A stretch of DNA of 14,244 bases from an uncultured Collinsella sp. (GCA_902492825.1 CABUMZ010000037.1:1-14244), one strand, 5' to 3'; counted from the first letter of the stretch, positions 7,255-13,995 are shown. Numbers and translations: made by a program. Notes: generated from the sequence alone by a model not told the origin.

Positions 7255-7293
7255 GCCCGCCGAGCTGCTGCGTCATAGCGGCATCCGGCGGGC
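7255..7293 (+). terminator. GC-rich hairpin between lipoprotein and regulator genes
   Basis: GCCCGCCG (7255-7262) pairs with CGGCGGGC (7286-7293), with a second inner pairing GCTGC/GCGGC. No T-run follows, so it may be an attenuator, a weak terminator or a 3'-end structure. It lies 60 bases after the lipoprotein stop. Confidence 0.4.
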
Positions 7294-7303
7294 TCAGGTG
7301 CGT

Positions 7304-7340
7304 TAAAATGGGCTTGTTCTTAGCTAATTGAGACAGGGGG
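7304..7340 (+). promoter_or_regulatory. Possible -10 and ribosome binding site of the regulator
   Basis: TAAAAT (7304-7309) could be a -10, but no matching -35 is seen. AGGGGGG around 7334-7340 lies eight bases before ATG 7349 and favours that start over the upstream in-frame TTG at 7328, which has no binding site. Confidence 0.45.
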
Positions 7341-7348
7341 GCCGTGTT

Positions 7349-8071
7349 ATGGCTTCAGATGCAAAAAAGATTCTGCTGGTCGAGGATGAGAAGGCAATCC
7401 GTGACGCCGTCGCTGCCTATCTCGAGCGCGAAGGCTACTGGGTTGTGGGCGTCGGCGACGGTCAGTCCGCGATCGAGGAGTTCGAGAAGCATCAGTTCGA
7501 CCTGGTCGTGCTCGACCTTATGCTCCCCAAGATCCCCGGCGAGCGCGTTTGCCGCACCATTCGCGATACCTCGGATGTCCCCATCATCATGCTGACGGCT
7601 AAGGGTGAGATCGAGGACCGTATTATCGGTCTTGAGCTCGGCGCCGACGACTATCTGATTAAGCCGTTCTCGCCGCGCGAGCTCGTCGCCCGCGTTCGTG
7701 CTCTGTTCCGCCGTGCCCATCAGGCCGACGAGCCCGCCGTCGAGGTGCTCGACTTCGGCGATCTGGTCATCGATATCTCGGGCCACAAGATCTTGGTCGA
7801 GGGCAAGGAAGTCGATCTGACGGCTTCCGAGTTCAAGCTGCTCACCACGCTTGCCCGCCATCCCGGCCGTGTGTATAACCGCATGGAGCTGGTCGAGAAA
7901 GTGCTCGGGTATGACTTTGAGGGCTATGAGCGCACCATCGATAGCCACGTGAAGAATCTTCGCGCCAAGCTGGGCGATGATCCCAAGAAGCCCAAGTGGC
8001 TCTACACCGTCCATGGTGTCGGCTATCGCTTCGAGGCTCCGGCCAAGACCGATAAGCCGGACGAGAAATAG
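7349..8071 (+). CDS. OmpR/PhoB-family response regulator
   Basis: 240-residue DNA-binding regulator. Residues 7-120 form the receiver: acidic pocket Glu12/Asp13, phosphorylation site Asp56 (VVLDLMLP), switch Thr83 (MLTAK) and Lys105 (IKPF). Residues about 135-233 form the winged-helix DNA-binding domain (TASEFKLL, RTIDSHVKNLRAKLGDD, YTVHGVGYRFE). All key residues are present. It is followed after 11 bases by its sensor kinase, forming an operon. The target genes cannot be read from the window. Family members of this type often control envelope stress, phosphate or antimicrobial-peptide responses, but the sequence does not decide among them. Confidence 0.96.
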   Translation: MASDAKKILLVEDEKAIRDAVAAYLEREGYWVVGVGDGQSAIEEFEKHQFDLVVLDLMLPKIPGERVCRTIRDTSDVPIIMLTAKGEIEDRIIGLELGADDYLIKPFSPRELVARVRALFRRAHQADEPAVEVLDFGDLVIDISGHKILVEGKEVDLTASEFKLLTTLARHPGRVYNRMELVEKVLGYDFEGYERTIDSHVKNLRAKLGDDPKKPKWLYTVHGVGYRFEAPAKTDKPDEK

Positions 8072-8082
8072 GGAAATCACAT

Positions 8083-9648
8083 ATGACACCTGCGCGCTTT
8101 GAAATCGGACAAAAGCACAAGCAGGAGAGCGAGGCGGGTTCCAAGGCTAGTTGGAACACGCCTCGTTCCGATTCACGGCCAACGATGAGCTATCCCTCGC
8201 GCATGGCACTTGCTTTTGCTCTGACATCGCTCATGACGGTATTGGTGCTGGTGGGCGTTGTCTCTGTTGTGTGGGGCACGGTCTTTTCGGATTACACACG
8301 CTCCAATATCGTCGAAATCGCAAATTCCGCTGCCGAGAAGTTGGCAACCTCATATGAGGAAAACGGCTCTTGGACCGCGGGAGAACTGCGCACGGTCGCA
8401 ACGTCGAGTTTGGTTTCCGACGATCTGGGTATGCAGGTCGTCAATAAAAAGGGCGTGATCGTTTATGACGATTCCTGGCCCTCGGCAAGCGCCACCGCCG
8501 ATGTACGCGAAAACCAGGCTACGACCGACGACACGAGCGGCAAGAGGGCATCGCATAGCCCGGTCTCGTCTGCTCCAACCGACTCCGATAGCGTTGCTAA
8601 CGTCGAGATTGTAACGTCTTCCGGCGAGCATGTCGGACAGGTAAAGCTGTGGGCCATCGGCTCCGACGCTCTGCTCACCAAGGCGGACTCTGCGTTTAGG
8701 GAGAAGACCTTTAACGCCATGGCCCTCGCCGCGGTTGTTGCAATCTGCATTTCGGTCGTTATCGGATCGCTCGTGTCGCGCATGCTCACCAAACCGATTC
8801 ATCGCATCACCAGTACCGCAAAGCAAATCCGTGACGGCGACCTGTCGGCTCGCACGGGGCTGCGCGGTGATGACGAGATCGATCAGCTGGGTGAGACCTT
8901 CGATGAGATGGCCACCTCGCTCGAGAAGGATATGAAACACGAGAAGCGCCTGACCTCAGACGTTGCACACGAGCTTCGCACGCCGCTTATGGCCATGCTC
9001 GCAACGGTCGAGGCCATGCAGGATGGCGTGTATCCCACCGACGATGAGCATTTGGAGACTGTTGCTTCCGAGACGCGTCGCCTGGCTCGTCTGGTGCAGC
9101 AGATGCTCGACCTATCGCGTATGGAAAACAGCACGGCTCCGCTCAATCTAGAACCGGTGGACATGGTTCCGTTCGTGCGATCGATTGTGAACGGCCAGGA
9201 GCGTCTGTTTGCCGACCGTGACCTTCGTCTTCGCTTTGCAGATGAAACCCAAGGGCACGACGATGTCGTCGAGGCCGATCCCGACATGATCACGCAATGT
9301 GTTATCAACCTCATGAGCAACGCCATGCGCTACACCCCCGAGGGCGGTTGGGTCGTGGTGTCGGTGCTCAGTGACCGCAGGCACGTCAGCATTGCCGTTT
9401 CTGATACCGGCATCGGTATTGCCAAGGACGATCTGTCGCGCATTTTCGGGCGGTTTTGGCGCGCCGATGCCAGCCGCGCCCGCGAAGCTGGCGGCCTGGG
9501 CGTCGGCCTCGCCGTGACCAAGCAGATCGTCGAGCGTCACCATGGCTACATATCCGTGGAGTCGGAGCTTGGAAAGGGTACGACTTTTACAATTCATCTG
9601 CCCCGCGAGCACACGGCGGACGCGGCATCTACTACAATGGAGCACTAG
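8083..9648 (+). CDS. Membrane sensor histidine kinase (HAMP, HisKA, HATPase)
   Basis: 521 residues. A basic, polar cytoplasmic N-terminus (1-40) leads into membrane helix 1 (about 41-65), an extracytoplasmic sensor (66-208), helix 2 (about 210-232), HAMP (about 233-286), the dimerisation/phosphoacceptor domain with His296 in VAHELRTPL, and the ATPase domain. The ATPase domain shows the N-box (Asn409, Asn413), G1 DTGIGIA (441-447), F-box FGRFWRAD (455-462) and G2 GGLGVGLA (470-477). Residues 131-170 of the sensor are low-complexity and rich in Ser, Thr, Asp and Ala, probably a disordered insert. The kinase should phosphorylate Asp56 of the regulator encoded 11 bases upstream. The start ATG 8083 has AGGGAAA before it; Met35 is a possible alternative that would drop most of the unusual N-terminal tail. 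The signal is unknown. Confidence 0.95.
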   Translation: MTPARFEIGQKHKQESEAGSKASWNTPRSDSRPTMSYPSRMALAFALTSLMTVLVLVGVVSVVWGTVFSDYTRSNIVEIANSAAEKLATSYEENGSWTAGELRTVATSSLVSDDLGMQVVNKKGVIVYDDSWPSASATADVRENQATTDDTSGKRASHSPVSSAPTDSDSVANVEIVTSSGEHVGQVKLWAIGSDALLTKADSAFREKTFNAMALAAVVAICISVVIGSLVSRMLTKPIHRITSTAKQIRDGDLSARTGLRGDDEIDQLGETFDEMATSLEKDMKHEKRLTSDVAHELRTPLMAMLATVEAMQDGVYPTDDEHLETVASETRRLARLVQQMLDLSRMENSTAPLNLEPVDMVPFVRSIVNGQERLFADRDLRLRFADETQGHDDVVEADPDMITQCVINLMSNAMRYTPEGGWVVVSVLSDRRHVSIAVSDTGIGIAKDDLSRIFGRFWRADASRAREAGGLGVGLAVTKQIVERHHGYISVESELGKGTTFTIHLPREHTADAASTTMEH

Positions 9649-9706
9649 CTTTTCGCTATTCGGTGAAGGAGGGGCCGCGTCCCTGCCGCTCCGAGTTTGC
9701 GAAAAC

Positions 9707-9726
9707 ATGCGGGAAAGAACCCGCAT
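9707..9726 (+). terminator. Small hairpin between kinase gene and purC
   Basis: ATGCGGG and CCCGCAT pair around the six-base loop AAAGAA and are followed by TTCTGTC. The T-run is too short for a confident terminator, and the hairpin lies 31 bases before the purC start, so a leader role is as likely. Confidence 0.35.
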
Positions 9727-9757
9727 TTCTGTCGTATTTAGGTAAGGAGTGACTCAC

Positions 9758-10645
9758 GTGACAACGATGGAGCGTCGTCCGGATTCCCGTGGCAAGGTTC
9801 GTGATATCTACGATGCCGGTGAAAACCTGCTGATGGTCGCCACCGACCGCATTTCTGCGTTCGACTTCATTCTTCCCGACGAGATTCCGTTTAAGGGAGA
9901 GGTGCTCAATCGCATCTCGGCATTCTGGTTCGATAAGTTTGCCGACATCGTCCCCAACCATCTCGTTTCCATCGACCCGGCGGATTTCCCCGAGGAGTTT
10001 GCTGAGTATCGTGACTACCTCGCTGGCCGCGCCATGCTGGTTAAGAAGGCCCAGACGATTCCTATCGAGTGCATCGTCCGCGGCTATCTGACCGGTTCGG
10101 GCAAGAAGACCTACGACGAGAACGGCACCGTCTGCGGCATCCAGCTGCCTGAGGGCCTGACCGAGGCTTCCAAGCTTCCCGAGCCGTTGTTCACGCCGTC
10201 CACGAAGGCCGAGATCGGTGACCACGACGAGAACATCTCGTTCGAGCGTTGCTGCGAGATCGTGGGCGAGGACATCGCCACGCAGATTCGTGACCTTTCC
10301 CTCAAGATCTACAAGGCCGCTGCCGAGTACGCCGCGACCCGTGGCATCATCATTGCCGACACCAAGTTCGAGTTTGGTGTCATCGATGGCAAGGTCACGC
10401 TGATCGACGAGTGCCTCACGCCCGACTCCAGCCGTTTCTGGCCTGCTGCCAGCTACGAGGAGGGCAAGATCCAGCCTAGCTACGACAAGCAATTCGTCCG
10501 CAATTGGCTCAAGGCCAACTGGGATATGACGGGGGAGACCCCGCACCTGCCCGCCGAGGTCATCGATGGCACGTCCGAGCGCTATCGCGAGGCCTTCCAG
10601 ATCATCACGGGCTCCCAGTTCACAAGCATGAAGGAGAACGCATAA
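9758..10645 (+). CDS. purC: Phosphoribosylaminoimidazole-succinocarboxamide synthase
   Basis: 295 residues from the chosen GTG. SAICAR synthetase joins CAIR and aspartate using ATP to give SAICAR, the substrate PurB then cleaves. Visible motifs are RGKVRDIY (11-18, nucleotide-binding N-terminus), VRGYLTGSG (107-115), DTKFEFG (201-207) and LIDECLTPDSSRFW (215-228). The length and the extended central region fit the longer, about 300-residue type rather than the 235-240-residue type. TAAGGAG (9743-9749) is eight bases before GTG 9758. The upstream in-frame GTG at 9749 overlaps that site, and ATG 9767 is too far from it. The TAA abuts the GTG of the next gene with no gap, so the two form an operon. 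Confidence 0.95.
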   Translation: MTTMERRPDSRGKVRDIYDAGENLLMVATDRISAFDFILPDEIPFKGEVLNRISAFWFDKFADIVPNHLVSIDPADFPEEFAEYRDYLAGRAMLVKKAQTIPIECIVRGYLTGSGKKTYDENGTVCGIQLPEGLTEASKLPEPLFTPSTKAEIGDHDENISFERCCEIVGEDIATQIRDLSLKIYKAAAEYAATRGIIIADTKFEFGVIDGKVTLIDECLTPDSSRFWPAASYEEGKIQPSYDKQFVRNWLKANWDMTGETPHLPAEVIDGTSERYREAFQIITGSQFTSMKENA

Positions 10646-11221
10646 GTGAGTACCCGTAGCGCCACGAACAAGCGCACGCAATCCCACGAAGTTACCGGGG
10701 TTGCGCGCAAGTCTGCCGCATCTGCTAAGCCCGCCCGCCAAGCAGCGAGCTCCGTTCGCGTCGTGCCGGCTTCGTCTAAGGCACGCCGCAAAGAGCTCGA
10801 GAAGGGCGAGAACCTCGAGGGCCTCTCTAAAGAGGAGAAGCGCGCCCGCAAGGCTAAGCAGCGCGCCAAGGAGGACCGCATCTATACGGTGTCGAATATT
10901 CTCCTCAAGCAGGACGAGGACTACACCAAGCGCCGTCGCATCTGGTGGATTGTGCTCGCCATTGGCATGGTGCTCGTCGTGGCAATTTGGGCCTCGCTGT
11001 ACTTCGCTCCCGCTGGCATGGTGTCCAGCCCCGTCCAGATGGTCGGTATTGTTTTGTCCTACGTCGTCATTCTGGGTGACTTTATCTACGGCTTCGTTCG
11101 TATTCGTCCCCTGCGCAACATGTACCGCGCGCAGGCCGAGGGCATGTCCGAGAACAAGCTCAACGCTCTTATCGAGCGTTCGGCTGCCGAGGAGGACAAG
11201 AAGGACTCCAAGAAGAAGTAG
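10646..11221 (+). CDS. Small two-helix membrane protein of unknown function
   Basis: 191 residues, not recognised. Residues 1-98 are strongly basic and mostly Lys, Arg, Ala and Ser, with a charged helical stretch (about 45-77). Two membrane helices follow (about 99-119 and 131-152) with a short loop containing APAGMVSSP. A cytoplasmic tail ends in the mixed-charge run EEDKKDSKKK. The likely topology has both ends inside. It starts with GTG directly after the purC stop, with AAGGAG (10631-10636) nine bases upstream, so it is cotranscribed with purC. That linkage need not mean a role in purine synthesis. A clear terminator closes the unit at 11252-11282. Confidence 0.82.
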   Translation: MSTRSATNKRTQSHEVTGVARKSAASAKPARQAASSVRVVPASSKARRKELEKGENLEGLSKEEKRARKAKQRAKEDRIYTVSNILLKQDEDYTKRRRIWWIVLAIGMVLVVAIWASLYFAPAGMVSSPVQMVGIVLSYVVILGDFIYGFVRIRPLRNMYRAQAEGMSENKLNALIERSAAEEDKKDSKKK

Positions 11222-11224
11222 CGT

Positions 11225-11254
11225 TTGCATACATACTTATCGCTAAGATATAAG
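11225..11254 (+). promoter_or_regulatory. Weak candidate promoter of the aminopeptidase
   Basis: TTGCAT (11225-11230) and TATAAG (11249-11254) are 18 bases apart, but transcription would start inside the following terminator hairpin, which makes the assignment doubtful. Confidence 0.25.
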
Positions 11255-11282
11255 GCGCGTCGTTTTTGCGGCGCGCCTTTTT
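11252..11282 (+). terminator. Intrinsic terminator of the purC operon
   Basis: AAGGCGCGTCG pairs with CGGCGCGCCTT (11 bp, one G-T pair) around TTTTTG, and a run of five T follows counting the end of the stem. It lies 30 bases after the membrane-protein stop. Confidence 0.9.
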
Positions 11283-11310
11283 ACTGTTCTATAGATAGAT
11301 GGAGTGGCAC

Positions 11311-12591
11311 ATGATTCGAGCTGCCCTGACGGTCGAAGAGGCTCTGGAGGGCATGAAGGCCCTGGAGCCCAAGATTAAAAACTACGCGCGCCTGGTCGTC
11401 CGCAAGGGCGTAAACGTCAAGCCCGGCCAGGAGGTCGTCGTTCAGTCTCCGGTCGAGTGCGCGCCGTTTGCGCGCGTGGTGGTCGCGGAGGCCTATGCTG
11501 CCGGCGCCGGCCACGTGACGGTCATCTGGGCCGATGATGCCGTGACGAGGCTCACGTACGAGCATGTCGAGAAAAGCTATTTTGAGCAGACGCCCGAGTG
11601 GAAGCGCCTGCAGCTGGATTCCCTGGCCCAGGACGGTGCCTGCTTTATCTTTATCGAGGGTGCGGATCCTGCGGCTCTCAAGGGTATCGATCCCGCCAAG
11701 CCCGCTGCAGCTTCTAAGGCAAGGAACACGCAGTGCAAGGTCTTCCGCCGTGGACTGGACTACAACATCAACCCGTGGTGTATCGCCGGCGCTCCGGTCG
11801 TGGCTTGGGCGCGCGAGGTGTTCCCGGGAGACGCCGATGAGGTTGCAATCTATAAGCTGTGGAATGCGATTCTGCACACCGCTCGTGCCGATGGCCAGGA
11901 CCCGGAGAGCGACTGGGAGCTTCATGACGCGGCGTTCGAAAAGAACTTGCGCTTCCTGAACGACAATCGTTTTGACCACCTGCATTACACCGCGGCAAAT
12001 GGAACCGATCTGACGATTGGCATGACGAAGGGTCACGAGTGGGCCGGTGGCAAGGGCAGGACGCCCGATGGACATCCCTTCTTCCCCAACATCCCCACCG
12101 AGGAGGTCTTCACCTCGCCTGATCGTATGCGTGCCGACGGTATCGTGTATTCGGCTATGCCGCTCATTCACCACGGCAATAAAGTCGACGATTTTTGGAT
12201 TAAGTTCGAGGGCGGCCGCGTGGTGGACTACGACGCCCGCGTGGGCAAGGCAACGCTCGCAAGTATCATCGATACTGACGAGGGCGCTGCTCACCTGGGA
12301 GAGGTCGCGCTCATTTCCAAGAACACGCCGATCCGCGAAAGTGGTGTTCTGTTCTACGATACGCTCTATGACGAGAACGCCAGCTGCCACCTTGCGCTGG
12401 GCGCCGGCTTCCCCGAGTGCATCGAGGGCGGATATGATATGTCCAAAGAAGAGCTCCTAGAGCATGGCGTCAACGTTTCGAGCACGCACGTCGACTTTAT
12501 GATTGGCACGGACGATATCGATATTGCGGGCATTACGCCTGATGGACGTGAAGTTGTGATTTTCCAGAACGGCCAATGGAGTTGGGAATAG
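11311..12591 (+). CDS. M29-family metallo-aminopeptidase
   Basis: 426 residues from ATG 11311. The M29 family (AmpS/PepS/AmpT type) removes N-terminal amino acids from peptides in the cytosol using two metal ions. The expected metal ligands are visible in order: Glu264 in NIPTEEVF (260-267), Glu331 in GEVAL, His360 in SCHLALG, and His393/Asp395 in STHVDF. At the position seven residues after the first ligand His, where AmpT has a catalytic Tyr (from memory), this protein has Phe367 (GAGFPE). The start is chosen because GGAG (11301-11304) is six bases before ATG 11311; the upstream ATG 11299 overlaps that site. It stands alone between a terminator and tRNA-Lys, whose -35 lies inside its last codons. 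It probably recycles peptides. Confidence 0.92.
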   Translation: MIRAALTVEEALEGMKALEPKIKNYARLVVRKGVNVKPGQEVVVQSPVECAPFARVVVAEAYAAGAGHVTVIWADDAVTRLTYEHVEKSYFEQTPEWKRLQLDSLAQDGACFIFIEGADPAALKGIDPAKPAAASKARNTQCKVFRRGLDYNINPWCIAGAPVVAWAREVFPGDADEVAIYKLWNAILHTARADGQDPESDWELHDAAFEKNLRFLNDNRFDHLHYTAANGTDLTIGMTKGHEWAGGKGRTPDGHPFFPNIPTEEVFTSPDRMRADGIVYSAMPLIHHGNKVDDFWIKFEGGRVVDYDARVGKATLASIIDTDEGAAHLGEVALISKNTPIRESGVLFYDTLYDENASCHLALGAGFPECIEGGYDMSKEELLEHGVNVSSTHVDFMIGTDDIDIAGITPDGREVVIFQNGQWSWE

Positions 12592-12610
12592 CCCCAGACC
12601 GTGGTACAAT
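12582..12610 (+). promoter_or_regulatory. Promoter of tRNA-Lys, overlapping the aminopeptidase 3' end
   Basis: A -35 TTGGGA (12582-12587), inside the last sense codons of the aminopeptidase gene, and a -10 TACAAT (12605-12610) are 17 bases apart. The mature tRNA begins nine bases after the -10. Confidence 0.75.
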
Positions 12611-12619
12611 GCCACCCGC

Positions 12620-12692
12620 GGGCCGTTAGCTCAGCTGGCAGAGCAGGGGACTTTTAATCCCAAGGTCCAGGGTTCGAGCCCCTGACGGCCCA
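12620..12692 (+). tRNA. tRNA-Lys (anticodon TTT)
   Basis: The acceptor GGGCCGT pairs with ACGGCCC and the discriminator is A. The anticodon loop CTTTTAA gives anticodon TTT. The anticodon stem GGGGA/TCCCA has an outer G-A mismatch (27-43). The T-arm is CAGGG, loop TTCGAGC, CCCTG. The genome continues ACCC, so the CCA end is not fully encoded and must be added by nucleotidyltransferase, unlike tRNA-Gly here. Twenty-two bases spanning its 3' end and flank recur exactly at 12860-12881. Confidence 0.95.
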
Positions 12693-12707
12693 CCCAAAGA
12701 TTGTTGA

Positions 12708-12737
12708 GACGGTCAACTTCGGTTGGCCGTCTTTTTT
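12708..12737 (+). terminator. Intrinsic terminator of tRNA-Lys
   Basis: A 10-bp stem (GACGGTCAAC with GTTGGCCGTC, one G-T pair) is capped by a TTCG loop closed by C-G, followed by six T. It is part of the 54-55-base sequence repeated at 13998-14052. Confidence 0.93.
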
Positions 12738-12764
12738 GTCGCCCTTTCATGGGTTCGAACCCGT
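12711..12764 (+). repeat. Terminator-plus-palindrome direct repeat, copy A
   Basis: 54 bases from GGTCAAC through GAACCCGT. It matches 13998-14052 except for one C-to-T change in the stem and one extra T in the T-run of the other copy. The copies start 1287 bp apart. Confidence 0.93.
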
Positions 12765-12881
12765 CGGGGGGCGCGGAGCTGAGTAAACGCGCGAGCGTTT
12801 GCCAGCGCAGCGCGCAAGGCGCGAAAGCGCCGCAGCGGCCGCCTGCGAAGCAGGCTGAACCCCTGACGGCCCACCCAAAGA

Positions 12882-12886
12882 AAGGA
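12882..12886 (+). promoter_or_regulatory. Ribosome binding site of the TraX gene
   Basis: AAGGA is seven bases before ATG 12894 and begins one base after the second copy of the tRNA-Lys tail ends. No promoter is visible between the tRNA terminator and this point. Confidence 0.65.
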
Positions 12887-12893
12887 AAAAGAA

Positions 12894-13691
12894 ATGAAAA
12901 CAGATAGATACGGAATTAGCGGCAGCACATTAAAGATAATAGCGGCCATCTCGATGGTTCTCGATCATGTAAGCAGGATCGTCCTGACCAATGGAATCAT
13001 GACTCACGCATCGTACAATCAGATATCAGACGAACAGTGGGCGATTCTAAGCGAGGCTTCGGATGTGCTTCATGTTCTTGGCAGAATTGCATTTCCCTTA
13101 TTTTGCTTTTTGATAGTTGAGGGATTTTTGCACACTCATGACATAAAGAAGTACCTGCGAAATATGCTTGTCTTCGCAATCATTGCGGAGCCCATATACG
13201 ATTTCGTTCAAACCGGGCAGCTATTTGACCTTCGGCAACAGAATGTTATGTATGAGCTCCTGCTTTCCTTGGTCTTTTTGATTATTCTGGAAAAGATACA
13301 AAGTCTTTCAAAATGGAAGAGGCACATTGCAGAAATTGCTCTGATTGTTTTGACAGCACTGGCAGCTGAATACACTAAGCTGGATGGCGGTGCGTATGGC
13401 ATTCTGCTTGTGGCTGCATTCTATTTATTCCACGACAGCAAAGCTAAGATGTTCTTTGCTGCAGTATGTGCAGTGCTCCTTTCGTCATGCCATATAATTG
13501 GCGGCGGATTTGAGTTCACTACAGCTAATATTTTTAATCCTGATGTTGCTGCCGCGATAATTTCGTTGTTGCTTATCAATCTTTATAATGGCAAGCGAGG
13601 GCTGAAGCTGAAATATTTCTTCTACATTTTCTATCCGGCACATCTTGCTCTGCTTTATGGTGTCTCGCTTATTGTTTTGAACTGTCTTTAA
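12894..13691 (+). CDS. TraX-family integral membrane protein
   Basis: 265 residues, hydrophobic, with roughly eight predicted membrane segments. TraX of the F plasmid acetylates the N-terminus of pilin; chromosomal relatives in Gram-positives are widespread and their substrates mostly unknown. Family features seen are an N-terminal ISGSTLKIIAAISMVLDH with Asp24/His25, the segment GRIAFPLFCFLIVEGF (63-78), YLRNMLVFAIIAEPIYD (87-103), DGGAYGI (164-170) and the C-terminal KYFFYIFYPAHL (240-251). The length fits the family. Base composition is clearly more AT-rich than the genes to the left, suggesting transfer. No pilus or conjugation genes lie nearby. It sits between the tRNA-Lys hairpin element and a duplicated terminator, so it is probably part of an acquired islet. 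Confidence 0.88.
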   Translation: MKTDRYGISGSTLKIIAAISMVLDHVSRIVLTNGIMTHASYNQISDEQWAILSEASDVLHVLGRIAFPLFCFLIVEGFLHTHDIKKYLRNMLVFAIIAEPIYDFVQTGQLFDLRQQNVMYELLLSLVFLIILEKIQSLSKWKRHIAEIALIVLTALAAEYTKLDGGAYGILLVAAFYLFHDSKAKMFFAAVCAVLLSSCHIIGGGFEFTTANIFNPDVAAAIISLLLINLYNGKRGLKLKYFFYIFYPAHLALLYGVSLIVLNCL

Positions 13692-13713
13692 AAACTCTCA
13701 AACAAGTCTCTGA

Positions 13714-13992
13714 AAGCAGAAACAAATTGACCCTAAGACTGCTTGTGAATTTCCGGAAGACCTGAGAGATGCGAGGATAGACAACGAGGGCTGCAGAAAG
13801 ATGCTTCTCAGTTCTCTGGCGGATCGCATGAATCTGTATGAGGATCACTTCCACACACTCATTGATAACAGTGATAAACACGGCAGATCCTCAAAACATG
13901 AGACTGCGAAGGTCGAAAGATGCTTCGAAAGCATGAATGGCAGCGAGAAAACGAGTTCGGAAGCACCCTCTGGATGCTCCAGCATAGAATAG
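13714..13992 (+). pseudogene. Unrecognised gene remnant or short ORF downstream of traX-like gene
   Basis: The frame is open from just after a TGA at 13711-13713 to a TAG at 13990-13992, about 92 codons. The translation is protein-like at first (DPKTACEFPEDLRDARIDNE, then MLLSSLADRMNLYEDHFHTL), but the only internal ATG starts (13801, 13828) lack a convincing ribosome binding site, and the end is Ser/Glu-rich. I do not recognise it. A decayed C-terminal fragment of a mobile-element or islet gene is the simplest reading; a real 63-residue protein from ATG 13801 is possible. It ends just before the repeated terminator. Confidence 0.4.
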
Positions 13993-13995
13993 AAA

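Larger units (their letters stand above)
12679..12881 (+). repeat. tRNA-Lys-anchored hairpin element bounded by tRNA 3'-end copies
   Basis: Bounded by an exact 22-base direct repeat (12679-12700 and 12860-12881) covering the tRNA-Lys 3' end and flank, offset 181 bp. Between them, in order: the terminator; the palindromic sequence GGGTTCGAACCC (12751-12762); hairpin AAACGC/GCGTTT with GCGA loop (12785-12800); hairpin GGCGC/GCGCC with GAAA loop (12818-12831); the palindrome GCGGCCGC (12835-12842); and hairpin GCCTGC/GCAGGC with GAA loop (12841-12855). The order matches the element after tRNA-Gly, and parts align by eye (TCGAACCCG, then a GC-rich stretch, then an AAACGC...GCGTTTG hairpin). No plausible protein is encoded; the one small open frame across it lacks a ribosome binding site. 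Confidence 0.75.

Noticed and set aside
7355..8089. A 244-codon minus-strand open frame opposite the response regulator
   Set aside because: The plus-strand regulator has every receiver and winged-helix hallmark; this frame is its shadow.
9656..11230. A 524-codon minus-strand open frame opposite purC and the membrane-protein gene
   Set aside because: It lies opposite two well-supported genes and has the biased composition of a mirror frame.
12701..12907. A 68-codon plus-strand open frame across the tRNA-Lys element
   Set aside because: It spans the terminator and hairpins, lacks a ribosome binding site, and its internal peptide recurs only because the terminator repeat does.
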